Of a stretch of DNA of 64,000 nucleotides, positions 1 to 10,814 are shown piece after piece (within the stretch, counting starts at the first letter, position 1; each line of letters opens with the position of its first letter). A program made the translations under genes and the position numbers. The stretch lies in NCBI GenBank assembly GCA_024704765.1, contig JAKMXF010000199.1, positions 248,001 through 312,000 of the forward strand, given 5' to 3'. The stretch is from Oopsacas minuta. Its lineage: Eukaryota; Porifera; Hexactinellida; Lyssacinosida; Leucopsacidae. Below the pieces are notes generated by a model. That model made no database searches, had not been told where the DNA came from, and saw only the letters and a program-made list of their open reading frames with translations.

Positions 1-400
1 ATAGAAGAAGGCAATTTGAAATAGTTGCTTGAATCAAAGTCTGGCACTGTGCAAACAATGTACCAACTGTCTAGTACATTTACTCAATGGCTTAAGGTTT
101 CAAGGAAGAAAATTCCACTCAAATTTTCACAAAATCGTAATAATAAATTCCAGGAATTCAAATATATCTAGGTGTCTTTTTCGCCAAATTTTTTGAAATA
201 TTTGTCAGTGTTACAATAATTGAAACCAGAGGCGGTTCCAGTATTTCGCATAGCCTGGGCCAAGATTACAAACCAGGGTAAATATTATTATATAATGGGC
301 AGTGATGGTCTGAAGATATGGCAAAAGGGAACCAGATCGGGGCCCAGATTTTCAAATCCGTGGCAAAAGCACAGTTTGCCCCACACTGAGAGCTCTACTG

Positions 401-418
401 ATTGATTGATTGATTGAT
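401..418. repeat. (ATTG)n microsatellite
   Basis: Short run of the tetranucleotide ATTG/TGAT just left of a Helitron copy. It has no coding content. Confidence 0.7.
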
Positions 419-448
419 ACATTAGAAGTAATATAACAAATAGACAAA

Positions 449-1014
449 TATATACTATTAAAACTCAAATAATCTCTATACATATGTTTGTATATCCAGA
501 ATTGATTGAAGAAACTGAAGGACCACAGGGCTGATTTTTGGCATACAGGGGTATTTTGGGCCAGGCTTGGACAGGTTCGGGTCATGGACGAAAATTCAGA
601 CCTAATTATGATGTCATTACAATCTTTTTGGATTTCAAAAATAAAATTATTACCCACGGCTCAGTCAATATGCATGATAGAAGTTTGAAATTTGAATCAC
701 AGATACTCCTTAATGTGACAAATGTCCTGGTGTCATGATCCTGACAAAAATATATCATCATGGGATTATCACGTCGTCATGACTGAACAAAAAAGTCAAA
801 ATTTTCCTGATTTCTTCTACACGAGGGATGTAGTGCCGAGACTACTAACTAAAAGCGACATAACATCTCCGGTGTCACCATAGAAGCCCATTGAATGTAA
901 TTAGGATGGACCATGGATAATAATATCTTAAAATATTAACAATTCTGTGAATTCGAGGCACGTAATGCTGAGTATATTGTGTCGCGCAGCGACCTAGCAA
1001 GCGAAGCGCACTAG
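449..1014 (+). mobile_element. Non-autonomous Helitron, copy 1
   Basis: A stretch of about 565 bp that recurs in the window (minus strand 43528-45500, plus strand 45515-46100, partial 62946-63050). Its 5' part has the AT-rich, AAAACTCAA then TATGTTTGTATATCC-like leader common in animal Helitrons. Its 3' end carries a small GC hairpin (GTCGCGCAGCGAC) followed by CTAG at 1011-1014 and then T. A CTRR terminus followed by T is the classical Helitron 3' end. There are no inverted repeats and no coding capacity. The exact 5' boundary is inferred from the other copies. The long minus-strand open frame at 352-657 is chance coding over this repeat. Confidence 0.65.
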
Positions 1015-1530
1015 TATATGTTGCAATGACAACCATAAAGAAATCCGCGTATCTCGAATTGATTATCGTGGGTGCTTGAGCTTCGATATAACAAGAGTTG
1101 TTTTACCTTTTAAGAATATTGGAAGCCAATGTAACGTAACTATATTAGGCAAATAAGACTACTCTAAATCCGAATTTGAAATTTAAGATATTTCATATGA
1201 AAAATATAGTTGTTTGATGAGTAGAATGTAAATAAAAAATATGAAAATCACAATGATAAGTAAATATCAACTCTCAACTGTTGTGTAGAAGGCAAAATAT
1301 GTATTCGCATGTTAGACTCTGGAAAATGTAAATGTACCAATCAATTTATGACTAAATGCATTAAGCATAAATTAGATAATGGGAATCATCAATAAATACT
1401 GTATTTCTAAATAAGCCCCCTTCAATTTGGAAATGAACGTCTAGTTCATTATAATGAAACGAGCAAAAGCTGGCATAAATGTATGCATGAAGAGATAAAA
1501 AAAAGTATTATAGTATAACAAAGAACTGAC

Positions 1531-1941
1531 TCTCAATGCCTTTTGGAAAGTGCTAACAGAAAGAAGGGAAAGATCTTGTTGTTCTTCGGCATATCTCTCT
1601 AAATATACATACACAAGTTTTCTAATCTCAGTATTTTTGGAAACAACATTCTTGACAACGGCTGCAAATAGTTCAGAACAATTTTGACCTCGGGCTACCA
1701 TTTCTATTATCCTACGCATCGCCTCAAGCTTCAGGGATTCCTTATTGTTATCTAATAGCCTACGGAGTTCATCAAACTTGCGATAATTTTGAGAAAGAAA
1801 TGAGGTAGGGTCTGTACCAGGTAAACTGTAATTGCTAGATCGACGATTATCAAAGTTTGGTCCAAATCCAACCGAAGATAATTTCGGATCGGGACTAATA
1901 CCAACATCAGAGGCATTGTAACCAGAATTAGCAGTAGACAT
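1531..1941 (-). CDS. AP3B1: AP-3 complex subunit beta, first coding exon
   Basis: This encodes the N-terminal 137 residues of the beta subunit of the AP-3 clathrin-associated adaptor, which sorts cargo from endosomes to lysosomes and lysosome-related organelles. The start is the ATG at 1939-1941, giving [15 protein letters not shown] variable leader is followed by the conserved start of the adaptin trunk: [21 protein letters not shown], then [19 protein letters not shown], then [20 protein letters not shown], then VSTFQKALR. The last part is diagnostic of AP-3 beta rather than AP-1/AP-2 beta. The exon ends in phase 0 at a GTCAGT donor (intron starts 1530). No following exon is seen down to base 1, so the rest of the gene lies beyond the left edge. 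AP3B1 and AP3B2 cannot be separated in an invertebrate; a single ancestral gene is likely. Confidence 0.9.
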
Positions 1942-3790
1942 TGACAAAAACACAAATCTAAAGATAAAATATCAATATTTACAATATCAGAGATATATTA
2001 CAGAATAAGTAATTCATGGGCCTTGTAAATTGTAACTAGGGAGCATGGGCCGATAGTATGACGTGTATGACATAGGTCAAGGTCGTATACCAGGCGAATT
2101 AGGTTGATATCCAACACCAAAGACAAGATTTAGAGCTGTGAAGAACTGTAAAGAGACTGAAGCTATATCAAACTCTACTTACACATTTATCATGCTATAA
2201 TAGTCATGAAATGGTGACTTAGGATAAATTTGGAACTAGATTATAGAGTTCGAATAATCTTTAGGAATCATTTTAGACAACAAGCTAAATTTATAATAAC
2301 ATCATCCAATGGATTAAGAACATTAGTACTACATTGAAGACTGAACTAAGTATTCACTATTTAATCAATTTGAGAGCGGATCATTAGGTTGATAAAAATC
2401 ATAGAGGATGATAGATTCATTTTCAGATTGATTTGGCACAATTTTCTAAGAAAACCTTAGGTTGAACTAATTTCGTAAAAGTGGTACAGGTTCACTTTTA
2501 CTAAGCGTAGCATAAGGGACTAAGGATTGTTAAGGGATAGTTCTAGCTTATCTTGATTCTTGCTCCAGGGGGTATCTCAAGATGATAAAATAATTGGAGG
2601 GTTCCCATCACTTCCCTCTGAGTTGTACATAATGACGTAATATATACTATTCCATATTTAGTGACGTAATCTCAATCATCGTAGTCCTTCAGAATATATT
2701 CGAATTCTTTGATACTAAGACTCTCAGAATTTAATCGTTGCAGCTATCACTTAAAGGATATATCAAATTATATTGAAAATTATCATATAATTTGTAAGGA
2801 ATCTCGAATCTCCTTTTCGAGGCATCAAACTTGGGGCTATGGTTATCTCAAAAACTATTCAGTATTTTGTTATAAAATGTATTATTGTCACATAGAAAGT
2901 TGTATATGTAGGGCCCAGTTTTGTTGCCAAGTTTGGAAATGTCCAGGATTTGTCCAGTGTCCTGTTTTTGTCCAGTGTTTTTATTTTGTCCAGGTAGTTG
3001 TTTTTCAGAATTATTAGGTTAATGTTCGGGCTTGTCGATTTTGGAGTGTGTTCATCCAATCAATATTATATTCTGTTACAATTTCAATAATAGATATACG
3101 CTGTCGAGACCACTATCTAATTTTTATATTAATGGTTGGTGAAGGAAATCCAGTTGGCTAAAAATAGCTAGTAGCACATTTATTCAAGTATGAGTATGAC
3201 TTGACACTCCAACTTAGATAAGCTTAGTGTAGCATGCTACAAAACATGCAAATACTGATAATTATGCACATAATTAGGACACGGTTCACAATACAGTAGA
3301 TAACTTTTAATTTATCTCGTTCATAATTGTTATTGTTTACTTTTTAGCAAACTTAAATAGTGAAAACGAGTTTGTTGCCGTCTCAAAGATCAGATTATCA
3401 TAGTGTGAATTCATACCTCAAACTTATTGAAAATATTACCAAAATCAATCAAATGTTTCAAAACATTTTATGTACTTCTCTTGGAAATCATGCTTTAGAG
3501 CAAATATACAGTAGGTCATTATTGCGAATTACTAGTATTAGGGATTTACGCGTTTTATTTTAGAGATAGGCTTATAAAATACATTATTACTGCATAGTAA
3601 GTTGACTATTGCGGTTCTTTTGTTGATTTAATTTGTTGTATCACATCAGGTTTTCAATATACGTCGTAATCTTAATTACCATATACAATAATACAGAAAT
3701 CTAGATATACACTAAACTGAGTTTTATTAGAAGAAATAGAATATGAATATATTATGGCTATGGTAACTGAAGAATAGCTAACATACGAAT
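1942..3790. other. AP-3 upstream region without recognised gene
   Basis: AT-rich sequence upstream of the AP-3 beta start, so its promoter and any 5' UTR should lie here. Short direct repeats of TTTGTCCAG occur near 2948-2990. A plus-strand frame at 3360-3563 follows a pyrimidine stretch and AG, and could be an isolated exon of an unseen gene. I recognise no family in it and do not call it. Confidence 0.5.
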
Positions 3791-3793
3791 ATC

Positions 3794-4890
3794 TTATTGA
3801 TGAATTAATGTTAAATACAAGAAGAGTTCATCTATGGAATTTTGAAGGAGAGAATCTTCATTATCAATATTATTAGTGACGTTTTCACCTTGCCTGTTTT
3901 TAACATAATTATTTTGATGGCCTACTTGACCACAGGTGGAACAAATGATGATCTTTCTGAACTTTTCAATCAGAATTAGACAACCATAGATGTAGAGCCT
4001 CATTGCAACATCACTTAACCCACTTAGAAAATCTGATTTCCTGCTCAAATGTGTGTTGAGAACTCACGGATCAACTTATGTCCTTGTTCTAACCCTTCTT
4101 CAGAAAGACTACACAATCATATCCTGTCATTTCTTTCAATGACTTGATAGATATGAACCAAGAATTTGTGGAGTGTAATGCTAATAGATACCCAGGGAAA
4201 GGTTTATAAGATTAGTATGTGGGTTTCTTGACTTAACACACGAAATCTGTCTTATCGACAACTTCATTACTATTAGCAACTATGAGTAATACAGATAGAT
4301 TCCTATGAATCTCTGCCAGAGCATCTCTATAAACAAAGCGATCCTAAAACACGAGTTTGTATATGAAAAAAATGTTCTTGCCATGTTATCAGTGCTTGTG
4401 TTCCCACTTCCTCCTGGTTGGTCGAATAATAAGTTTGTAAGCTCATGGATACGCTTGCATACTAAACCTCGATAATCTCGCACCATTTGATCTTCAATCC
4501 ACCTGGACTTTGCTGCTGCAATTCGGTAGATGAGGTTCAAAACCAATCTAAAATCCTTAGGTAAGAATGTAAAGGTGCTGCAGGAAATACATCAATGCCA
4601 CTTGCAGGTTTGTGTGTAATCCCACACCGTGCTTTGTATTGTAGCTCATCAGTTTTTTTTCATCAGAGGTTAATTGACGGATTGTCTCTTTGATATCCTC
4701 TATCGAATAATCTAAAGGAAACCCACAGACAACTTTCGTAATACCATTGAAATCACTTCGGGTTGCTTTACAGGCAATACATGGCGCTCCTCCTTTACCT
4801 GTCATTGTTGCTAACGTTTTTCCGTCAAACATTGAAGCTTTGACTTCTACTTTAACATGGCCATTTAGGTGATCAAAACATTCTCATTTA
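3794..4890 (-). pseudogene. RAG1/Transib-like transposase relic 1, C-terminal half
   Basis: A decayed transposase on the minus strand, cut from its N-terminal half by the pogo-like insertion at 4891-7226. Reading away from the insertion, the pieces are: HLNGHVKVEVKAS followed by FDGKTLATMTGKGG; APCIACKATRSDF, a CxxC pair; then TKHGVGLHTNL; KSRWIEDQMV followed by GGSGNTSTDNMART; SEEGLEQGHKLIREF at about 4104-4060; and a CCHC-type tail CSTCGQVGHQNN. These correspond in order to the RAG1 core around its second catalytic Asp (FDGK), the zinc pair after it, the NGNFAR-like block, and the catalytic Glu block (SEEGLE). Frames shift several times and stops are present, so it is dead. The family is inferred from motif order; Transib and RAG1-like cannot be told apart here. 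Confidence 0.65.
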
Positions 4891-5010
4891 CACGTTTTTT
4901 TTTTTATAAGGAACCCTAATTCAAACTTCAGGCTGAAGTTCCTTATTTTTTTTGCCAATTTCAGCCTCAAAGTTCCTTATCGGTTCCTTATTTTCTCGGC
5001 TCGAAATATT
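4891..5010. repeat. Left terminal and subterminal repeats of pogo-like element
   Basis: Terminal CACGTT + T run + ATAAGGAAC, then AGGCTGAAGTTCCTTAT and its inverse-like partner AATTTCAGCCT, then AGTTCCTTAT and GGTTCCTTAT. The repeated GTTCCTTA octamer and the AGGCTGA palindrome recur at the other end and are plausible transposase-binding sites. That function is inferred. Confidence 0.7.
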
Positions 5011-5098
5011 GCTTAGTAAGAAGGTACCTACGTATTCAATTACTTAATTAACTGATTATTAACATTTTAACATTGTAAAGTGTGTATTTAGCTTTTAC

Positions 5099-7087
5099 AT
5101 GTGTGCTAACAGACAGCCAACACTTGGCAGTTTTGGATTTATAAAACGCGTTAGACACCGTGGGGTATGGAACGAAATCATTCTACCTGACATTTCAGAA
5201 CAGCCCAAATTGGAATGTCCCCACTGTGATAACAAATTCAAAAATCAACAAGGATTGACGGTACACCTAAAATGTACACACGGTAACATTTCAGAAAGTA
5301 CCAATGTCGAAATAAACAACGTCCCACTTACTAGTAGTATAGCTGAAATCGAACATGTTTCGAACGTTGATTCAGAAGAACTACAGCTAGGAGTATTTGA
5401 AGCGCAAGATATTTCAATTGAGCCACCTGCTAAAAGATCCCGTGGTCAAGATAGTAGACGGCAGTATAATTCAGTGTTCAAAGCGAAAATTGTTTCAAAT
5501 CTTGAAGCAGGAGTATCACCCAAGGTACTAGCTCAGAAACATGCTATCAGCAAATCAATGTTATCTATGTGGCGCTTGAACAAGGGAAAGATAATGTTGG
5601 CGGCTTCAAATGACCACAAGAAACTCTTGAAAATCAGACCTTCGACAAAATACGCGGAATTATATAGGGATCTAAGGAAGGTTTTCCTAGAAGCTCGTAG
5701 TAAAGGACACCGAGTTGATTTCAACTGGATATGGTCAAAAGCTAGAATTCTATACAGGCAGAAAACGAACGATCCAAATGCCATCGTAAGGAAGCATGTA
5801 ATCGTGAACTTTATCAAACGAAATGATTTAAGATTACGCTCCCGCCAGAGAAATCGTAAGTTAAGCAAGGAGAACTTTCGTCTCCCGATGCAACAATGGC
5901 ATGCTACTACCAGAGAGCGGTTGATAAGGACAGGATGTGCAGACTCTTATAACTCCAAATGGGGTAGGTATGCACCGGAGCAGCGATTTAATGTTGATCA
6001 ATCTCCTTGTCCCTTTGTCATTAATACAAAGAAAACATATGAAATGTTAGAAAAGAAAAACCCAAACAATCGTGAACATAAAGTTTGGATATCCCAACCT
6101 GGAAGTGGCTTGGACAAACGTCAGTGCACTCTCCAAATCTGTTTTCGGCCAACTGGGAAGCAGCCTCGAGTTGCAATTATATTCAATGGAAAGGGAAAAA
6201 GGATAAGTGAGGATGAAAAAAATGCATGGCACCCAGATGTTGATGTGTATTTTCAAGAAAACGCATGGGCAGATACCGCATTTTCTGTCGAATGGGTAAA
6301 ACGTACCCTCTCCCCCATAGTTCAACATAGTATTGATCGTTTTGTCTTATTTTGCGACAATTTATCAGCCCAGATATCTGACGAATTTAAGAAATCTGTT
6401 TCAGATTTAAATGGCGTTTGCTGGTATGGATTACCTAATGCAACTGACATCTGGCAACCGGTAGATGCTGGATATGCTGAATTACTGAAAGTTTTCCTAA
6501 ACCAAAAGCATCATGAGTGGCTTGACTGCGATGGCAATGCCACCAAGTGGTATGAAAGCACGCAAAGTTTTAGGAGGAAAGAGCGGTGGATTTTACTTAC
6601 TCATTGGGTCGGTGAAGGATATAAAAAATTGATAAGTTCGCAATACGATTCATTCAGATTGCGGATATGGCAAAAGACTGGTTGTCTCATGACCGCTGAT
6701 GGTACTGAGGATCACCTAGTGCAACCAGAAGGATTACCTGGCTACAATATTCCTCCTCCCTCTATGATTGACCCGGACACTGTGACTCCAGGCATGCAAA
6801 ACCCAGAACCAAATGAAAATGTAGATATTCAATCCGAGAAAGAAAGTCTTCTAATTGATAATGATGATGAGCGTGAAGAATTTGAGGATAATATAGCTGA
6901 TAGGATTTTTCACCATGAACTCGTTGGAAAACAAGTTAAAGGGTTATATGAAAATGGGTGGTTTATTGGAAAGATCCAATATTTTAACAGTAGGCTTGAT
7001 GAGTTTAAAGTAGTATTTGAAGATGATTCAATTGATTATATATCAAAGGAAGATATAGACGATGTTGAAATATTCTTGATAAATTAA
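5099..7087 (+). CDS. Pogo-like transposase, C2H2 finger + HTH + DDE_1 + Tudor-like tail
   Basis: Complete 662-residue frame from ATG at 5099, without introns. Residues 40-61 form a C2H2 finger (C40-x2-C43-x12-H56-x4-H61). Residues about 115-165 form a CENP-B/pogo N-type helix-turn-helix (FKAKIVSNLEAGVSPKVLAQ, then SKSMLSMW). A second DNA-binding half follows. The DDE_1 catalytic core has D300 (RFNVDQSPC), D420 (VLFCDNLSAQ) and D456 (DIWQPVDAGY). The last two are 35 residues apart, within the pogo range. Residues about 610-662 (GKQVKGLYENGWFIGKIQYF, then DEFKVVFEDDS, then DYISKEDID) have the strand pattern and aromatic/acid residues of a Tudor/SGF29-like chromatin reader. The finger and tail are not typical of Tigger/pogo proteins. 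The protein should cut and paste the flanking element. Catalysis is from family knowledge; the Tudor call is inference. Confidence 0.88.
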   Translation: MCANRQPTLGSFGFIKRVRHRGVWNEIILPDISEQPKLECPHCDNKFKNQQGLTVHLKCTHGNISESTNVEINNVPLTSSIAEIEHVSNVDSEELQLGVFEAQDISIEPPAKRSRGQDSRRQYNSVFKAKIVSNLEAGVSPKVLAQKHAISKSMLSMWRLNKGKIMLAASNDHKKLLKIRPSTKYAELYRDLRKVFLEARSKGHRVDFNWIWSKARILYRQKTNDPNAIVRKHVIVNFIKRNDLRLRSRQRNRKLSKENFRLPMQQWHATTRERLIRTGCADSYNSKWGRYAPEQRFNVDQSPCPFVINTKKTYEMLEKKNPNNREHKVWISQPGSGLDKRQCTLQICFRPTGKQPRVAIIFNGKGKRISEDEKNAWHPDVDVYFQENAWADTAFSVEWVKRTLSPIVQHSIDRFVLFCDNLSAQISDEFKKSVSDLNGVCWYGLPNATDIWQPVDAGYAELLKVFLNQKHHEWLDCDGNATKWYESTQSFRRKERWILLTHWVGEGYKKLISSQYDSFRLRIWQKTGCLMTADGTEDHLVQPEGLPGYNIPPPSMIDPDTVTPGMQNPEPNENVDIQSEKESLLIDNDDEREEFEDNIADRIFHHELVGKQVKGLYENGWFIGKIQYFNSRLDEFKVVFEDDSIDYISKEDIDDVEIFLIN

Positions 7088-7129
7088 TAAATGATACTAT
7101 GATAGGTATATTATTTATGGGTTTTATAA

Positions 7130-7226
7130 TCTCAGGCTGGGCAGTTCCTTAAGAGTTCCTTAATTTTTTGCCAATTCTCAGCCTGGAGTTCCTTATAAAG
7201 GTGTTCCTTATAAAAAAAACAACGTG
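7130..7226. repeat. Right terminal and subterminal repeats of pogo-like element
   Basis: Mirror of the left end: four GTTCCTTA copies around an AGGCTG...CAGCCT palindrome, closed by GTTCCTTATAAAA and AACGTG, next to TA. Confidence 0.7.
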
Positions 7227-8131
7227 TAGTGAAACAAGACAATAACCCAGGAGATGAATGAGATCCAAAACCATCCAGTCCATGCTTGATTTTGAGTGTT
7301 AATAGATAGAAGTGTGGTGCAGGAAAATTTAGCACACATTCTTTTAACTACCGGTCAAAGAGAGAAATTACATGTGATGAGTAAGATATACAGACCCTAT
7401 AGGATTGGAAACATTAGGATACCAGTCAAATGTTGGAACATTGATTTTCTAATTTCACTGATTTTTTCCCAAGTTGCCAAAACGAGGCCTTCTGATTGGA
7501 GATAATATCTAAGATCTCCCCCATTTTCCTTTCCCCAACTTAACTTGATATGCTAAGAATGTTGATTTTTCTGGTGAAACTATGTTACTGAGGGTTGGTA
7601 TCGATTCTTCGTTATAGATTTTCCAAGCGATATTTGCGATGCCTTTAAAACCAATTTGTTCTACAGCTACAATATACAAGAGGAGAGCAGCGTAGCGAAT
7701 AACAGAAATATTTTCAAGTTGTGATAACTGACGGATGGAAGTAAGTATTCAGGTCTGATCAAGCCTTATCTTCTTTGAACGAACTTGAATGTCATCAATT
7801 GATTTTCTCCTCTCTACATTTGGAACCAATATAACACCGCTTTCTACATCACAGCCTGAGACAGAAGGAAATGATTGGGTTCGCTTAGGTTTAACAGGGA
7901 TCCATGGAATACTTGCACTCCACCACTCACCATTTAAGCTCTCAATAGATTTCTTACTCTTTCTGAAATTATACCATACTTTAGACATTAGAGAGGATAG
8001 AGAATGTCTCTTGTCTTCCTCGAGATTTAGTATACGCACCACTTTATCGCTGCTTCATTGATATCATAGTCGTGAACCTTCAATATGATAGCCAAGTCCA
8101 TACGTGTTTGCGGGCTTTCAGATACTATTGT
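7227..8131 (-). pseudogene. RAG1/Transib-like transposase relic 1, N-terminal half
   Basis: Minus-strand continuation of the relic at 3794-4890. An ATG at about 8131 opens MAETTIVSESPQTRMDL and runs to NEAAIK. A frameshift near 8040 then leads into VVRILNLEEDKRHSL, SSLMSKVWYNF and on to PSVSYHNLKIF. After several stops, LQSEGLVLATWEKISE appears, then KHGLDGFGSH near 7290-7250, which matches the DGxGSH block around the first catalytic Asp of RAG1-like transposases. The pogo-like element was inserted a little after this point. The intervening region lacks part of the expected length, so an internal deletion is also likely. Confidence 0.6.
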
Positions 8132-8139
8132 TGTTTCAG

Positions 8140-9535
8140 CCATCTTTAAATTGATAATTAGAGGTTTAATGGGTTATCAAATTAATGAACATGTATACTA
8201 CCGCGTAATATGCAGTGTATATATATATAATTATTGCGTTATATTGGTGTAAGATTACAATGGAATTACATTGCATTGTACCATAGCAACGTAGATGTGA
8301 GAATGGAATTTGACAAAGTTTAATATGTTGCGCCATGAAGCGGCATTTGTAGTTTGAATATAATGTTTTATTACTTGACAAGAATACATACTAAAAATTC
8401 AGGGTGGAAACTAGTGGAAAAAAATTTTGCTGTCAACAGGATGGCTTATGGCCGAGAGAAATTTCTACAAATTTTTCACAGTATTGTATACGTAATATCT
8501 GATTAATCTTTTAGCTCTTGAAGAAATTCAATGATAGATTCAAATTCAGCGCACTCACTTTGCTGGAAAAGCAAGTAAATGAACAATGGTATGCATCATA
8601 AATTCAACAGATTACTGAAATAGCTTCAGTCATTTATATAATGGAGGTATATAACATAGAATACAGCAATGAAGTTCTACATTTGATTGACAACAAAAAT
8701 AGAAATATTTAACTGTTTCATCTGATACTTTACATATCGTTCGTTGAATATATCTAGAATCTAATCCCTAATTTAAAATGGTAAAAATGGAATGTAAGAA
8801 TTTGGGCCTAATGCACCCTAGTAGCCCACTGTGCAAATAAAATCTTAATCCTGGATAAGTAGCTTAAAGTCTTCAGATCTAATTCATTGTTTATTATCCA
8901 TTCATACTCAAAACTATTGGGTTATTGCCTTGATATCAATCAAATATATTCTTTGTTTTTTTATGATGCATTTAGGATTTCAAGTAATATTAACAAGTAT
9001 AATTCAATCTTAACTAACTCACTTGCATAGTACTTAATTAGAAATTTGGGATCAGATATAGAAAAATATTCCACTGAAATCTTCAGAAACTTTTCTAAAA
9101 TTCCATTGGGTAGTTACATCGAAACTGCCACTGGATAGTTATCTAATGAGATTCAATTGTAGAGTTTTGAAGAAATTTTTTGGGCATATATTAGTGGTTT
9201 TGTGGAAATTGTTTTTGACATTCAAATTGATAGTTTTGTCGTTTGGTTTACAAACATGCCATTGAAAAAGAAGGTTATAACTGTGTGGTGTATATATTAT
9301 AGGTCGCCAAATATTTTTCATTTCTAGCTCACTTCTAGACACGGATTATCGAATCATTTTCCTCTGAATCTATTTGAAATCGAATGCTGAGAGAATTAAA
9401 TGGAGGTGCAATTATTGTAACTCAGCCTTGGGATTCACAAATTAAACTACCTCGCTAAATGATACTTGAATTATTTTGATATTGACAATGTTTCATCCGA
9501 AATTGTGGTTACTATAGGATCTAGGGAGAGGATGT
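8140..9535. other. Intergenic AT-rich stretch
   Basis: No coding segment or recognisable repeat. Many short open frames of chance length and a TATATATATA run near 8220. Confidence 0.5.
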
Positions 9536-9539
9536 CATA

Positions 9540-10330
9540 ATTCCTAGGGGGTAACTACCATTGAGGCAGAGGAAGCAGCTGCCTCCTCACTTTTCCGAGC
9601 GTTGCCTCATCTGCCTATTATAATCGCCATTATATTGAGGAAAATATCCATCCTTGCCTCCTCGCTATGTGATCCTTAGCTACATCCCAGCAACAGTACT
9701 AATTTACAGACTAATTTTCCATTCTTAATTCACGTAGACAATCATCAAGTTAAATGCAAGGTATGTTCAAGCGCATTTTCAGTCAAATATAAAGGAAATC
9801 AAGCAATTAATACTCATATTTTGACAAAGGAACACCAGAAAGCTCTAGTTAATAATCCGCAAACATGTTCCTTAGAATCTATTGGTGTCACTCATGAAAT
9901 TGATCTTTTATTGGTAGCAAAAGAAGCTACTTGGTCATTTAACATTGTCAAACATGACCAGAGCTTCAGATCAATGGATTGTACCACACAAAGGATTCGA
10001 AAGTAGTTTGACTCAAATATTACTTGTCCCAGGACCAAAACAGAAGCTATTGATCGTAATGTTATTCACCATATTGCATGTTTCTATGTATACATGACTT
10101 AGAGGCAACTAGATTTATTTCTATATACACGGATCAATCAAGCCATAGAGAAACTAAATGCTATATATCCTTGTCAGATGCTTTTCAAATTTTAATGGTT
10201 GAATTGTGAAGCTTGCTTCACAACCCGGAGAAACATCAGCTATATTAAGCGAATATGTAATGACTACTGTTCATAAGTTTGATCTCAAAAGCAAAATAAT
10301 TGGGCTCAATACAAATCTATTCTTATTTTT
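9540..10330 (+). pseudogene. hAT transposase relic with BED-like finger
   Basis: Fragments of a hAT-type transposase. A BED-like finger lies at about 9740-9835 (KCKVCSSAFSVKYKGNQAIN, then HILTKEHQKA). It is followed by KEATWSFNIVKHDQSFRSMD and CTTQRIRK, the conserved hAT block around WxxHxxxHxxSFxSxDC. After a stop come CPRTKTEAIDRNV and then, near 10220-10300, PGETSAILSEYV and KIIGLNTN. The rest of the catalytic core is missing. The 5' part (9540-9690) contains a GAGGCAG...CTGCCTC repeat also seen at 16087-16210 and 53385-53460, probably the non-coding end of the same family. Non-functional. Confidence 0.6.
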
Positions 10331-10814
10331 CCATTCACTTTATGGGTAGAATTATTGAAGGATATTTTTTATGAAGCTGAGATAGAATATCGAAAACTGC
10401 TTGCTAATAACCAGATGGCTAACATCACTAGCTGCTTTAGAGAGAATGTTAACAATTATATCAGTGTCGTTCTCCTGGATAAGGGAAGGGTCTTATGCTC
10501 CGATAACATTTGGAGTATTAATACGATGTTATCCACACAGGGCTACCACATTAGGAATAATGAAGCATTCAGGGGTTTATCTAGGTGCTTGACTGGCACC
10601 TAAAAGTGCCAGTTCAGCAACCATTTAGTACAAAAGTTCTTGCCATGAGACTACAATTAGTCAAGATCAATATGTGACCGTCCAGAAAAGTGCCATCCCA
10701 GGAGAGCCAGGGTAAGAAGCAATGCCGATTCAGAAATTTCTGTAGAAACCCCTGGAAGCAATATTGAAAAATATAATATGGCTTTGGCTAGGCAGACTCA
10801 GGGATATTTAGACC
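10331..10814. other. Unassigned stretch between hAT relic and Ginger element
   Basis: Contains two overlapping plus-strand frames (10355-10603 and 10401-10592). The residue mix suggests old coding sequence, but I recognise no family. It ends at the GACC target duplication of the Ginger element. Confidence 0.4.

Larger units (their letters stand above)
4891..7226 (+). mobile_element. Intact pogo-like DNA transposon with zinc-finger/Tudor-like transposase
   Basis: A 2336 bp element bounded by TA on both sides (4889-4890 and 7227-7228), the target duplication expected of the pogo/Tc1 group. Both termini start CACGTT, followed by a T run and ATAAGGAAC; the right end has one extra G in the T run. 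Inside each terminus are about four copies of GTTCCTTA plus a palindromic AGGCTGA...TCAGCCT segment. A single uninterrupted 662-codon gene fills the middle. The element sits inside an old RAG1-like relic, so it is younger than that relic. Full-length coding and intact ends make it the best candidate for recent activity in the window. Confidence 0.85.

Noticed and set aside
352-657. 101-codon minus-strand open frame
   Set aside because: It lies over a repeated non-coding Helitron and is not conserved in the other copies.
3360-3563. Plus-strand frame preceded by a pyrimidine-rich AG
   Set aside because: Could be an isolated exon, but no family signature and no partner exon were found.
5533-5868. 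111-codon minus-strand frame, and 6047-6328
   Set aside because: Antisense shadows of the pogo-like transposase.
7789-8061. 90-codon plus-strand frame
   Set aside because: Antisense to the N-terminal half of RAG1-like relic 1.
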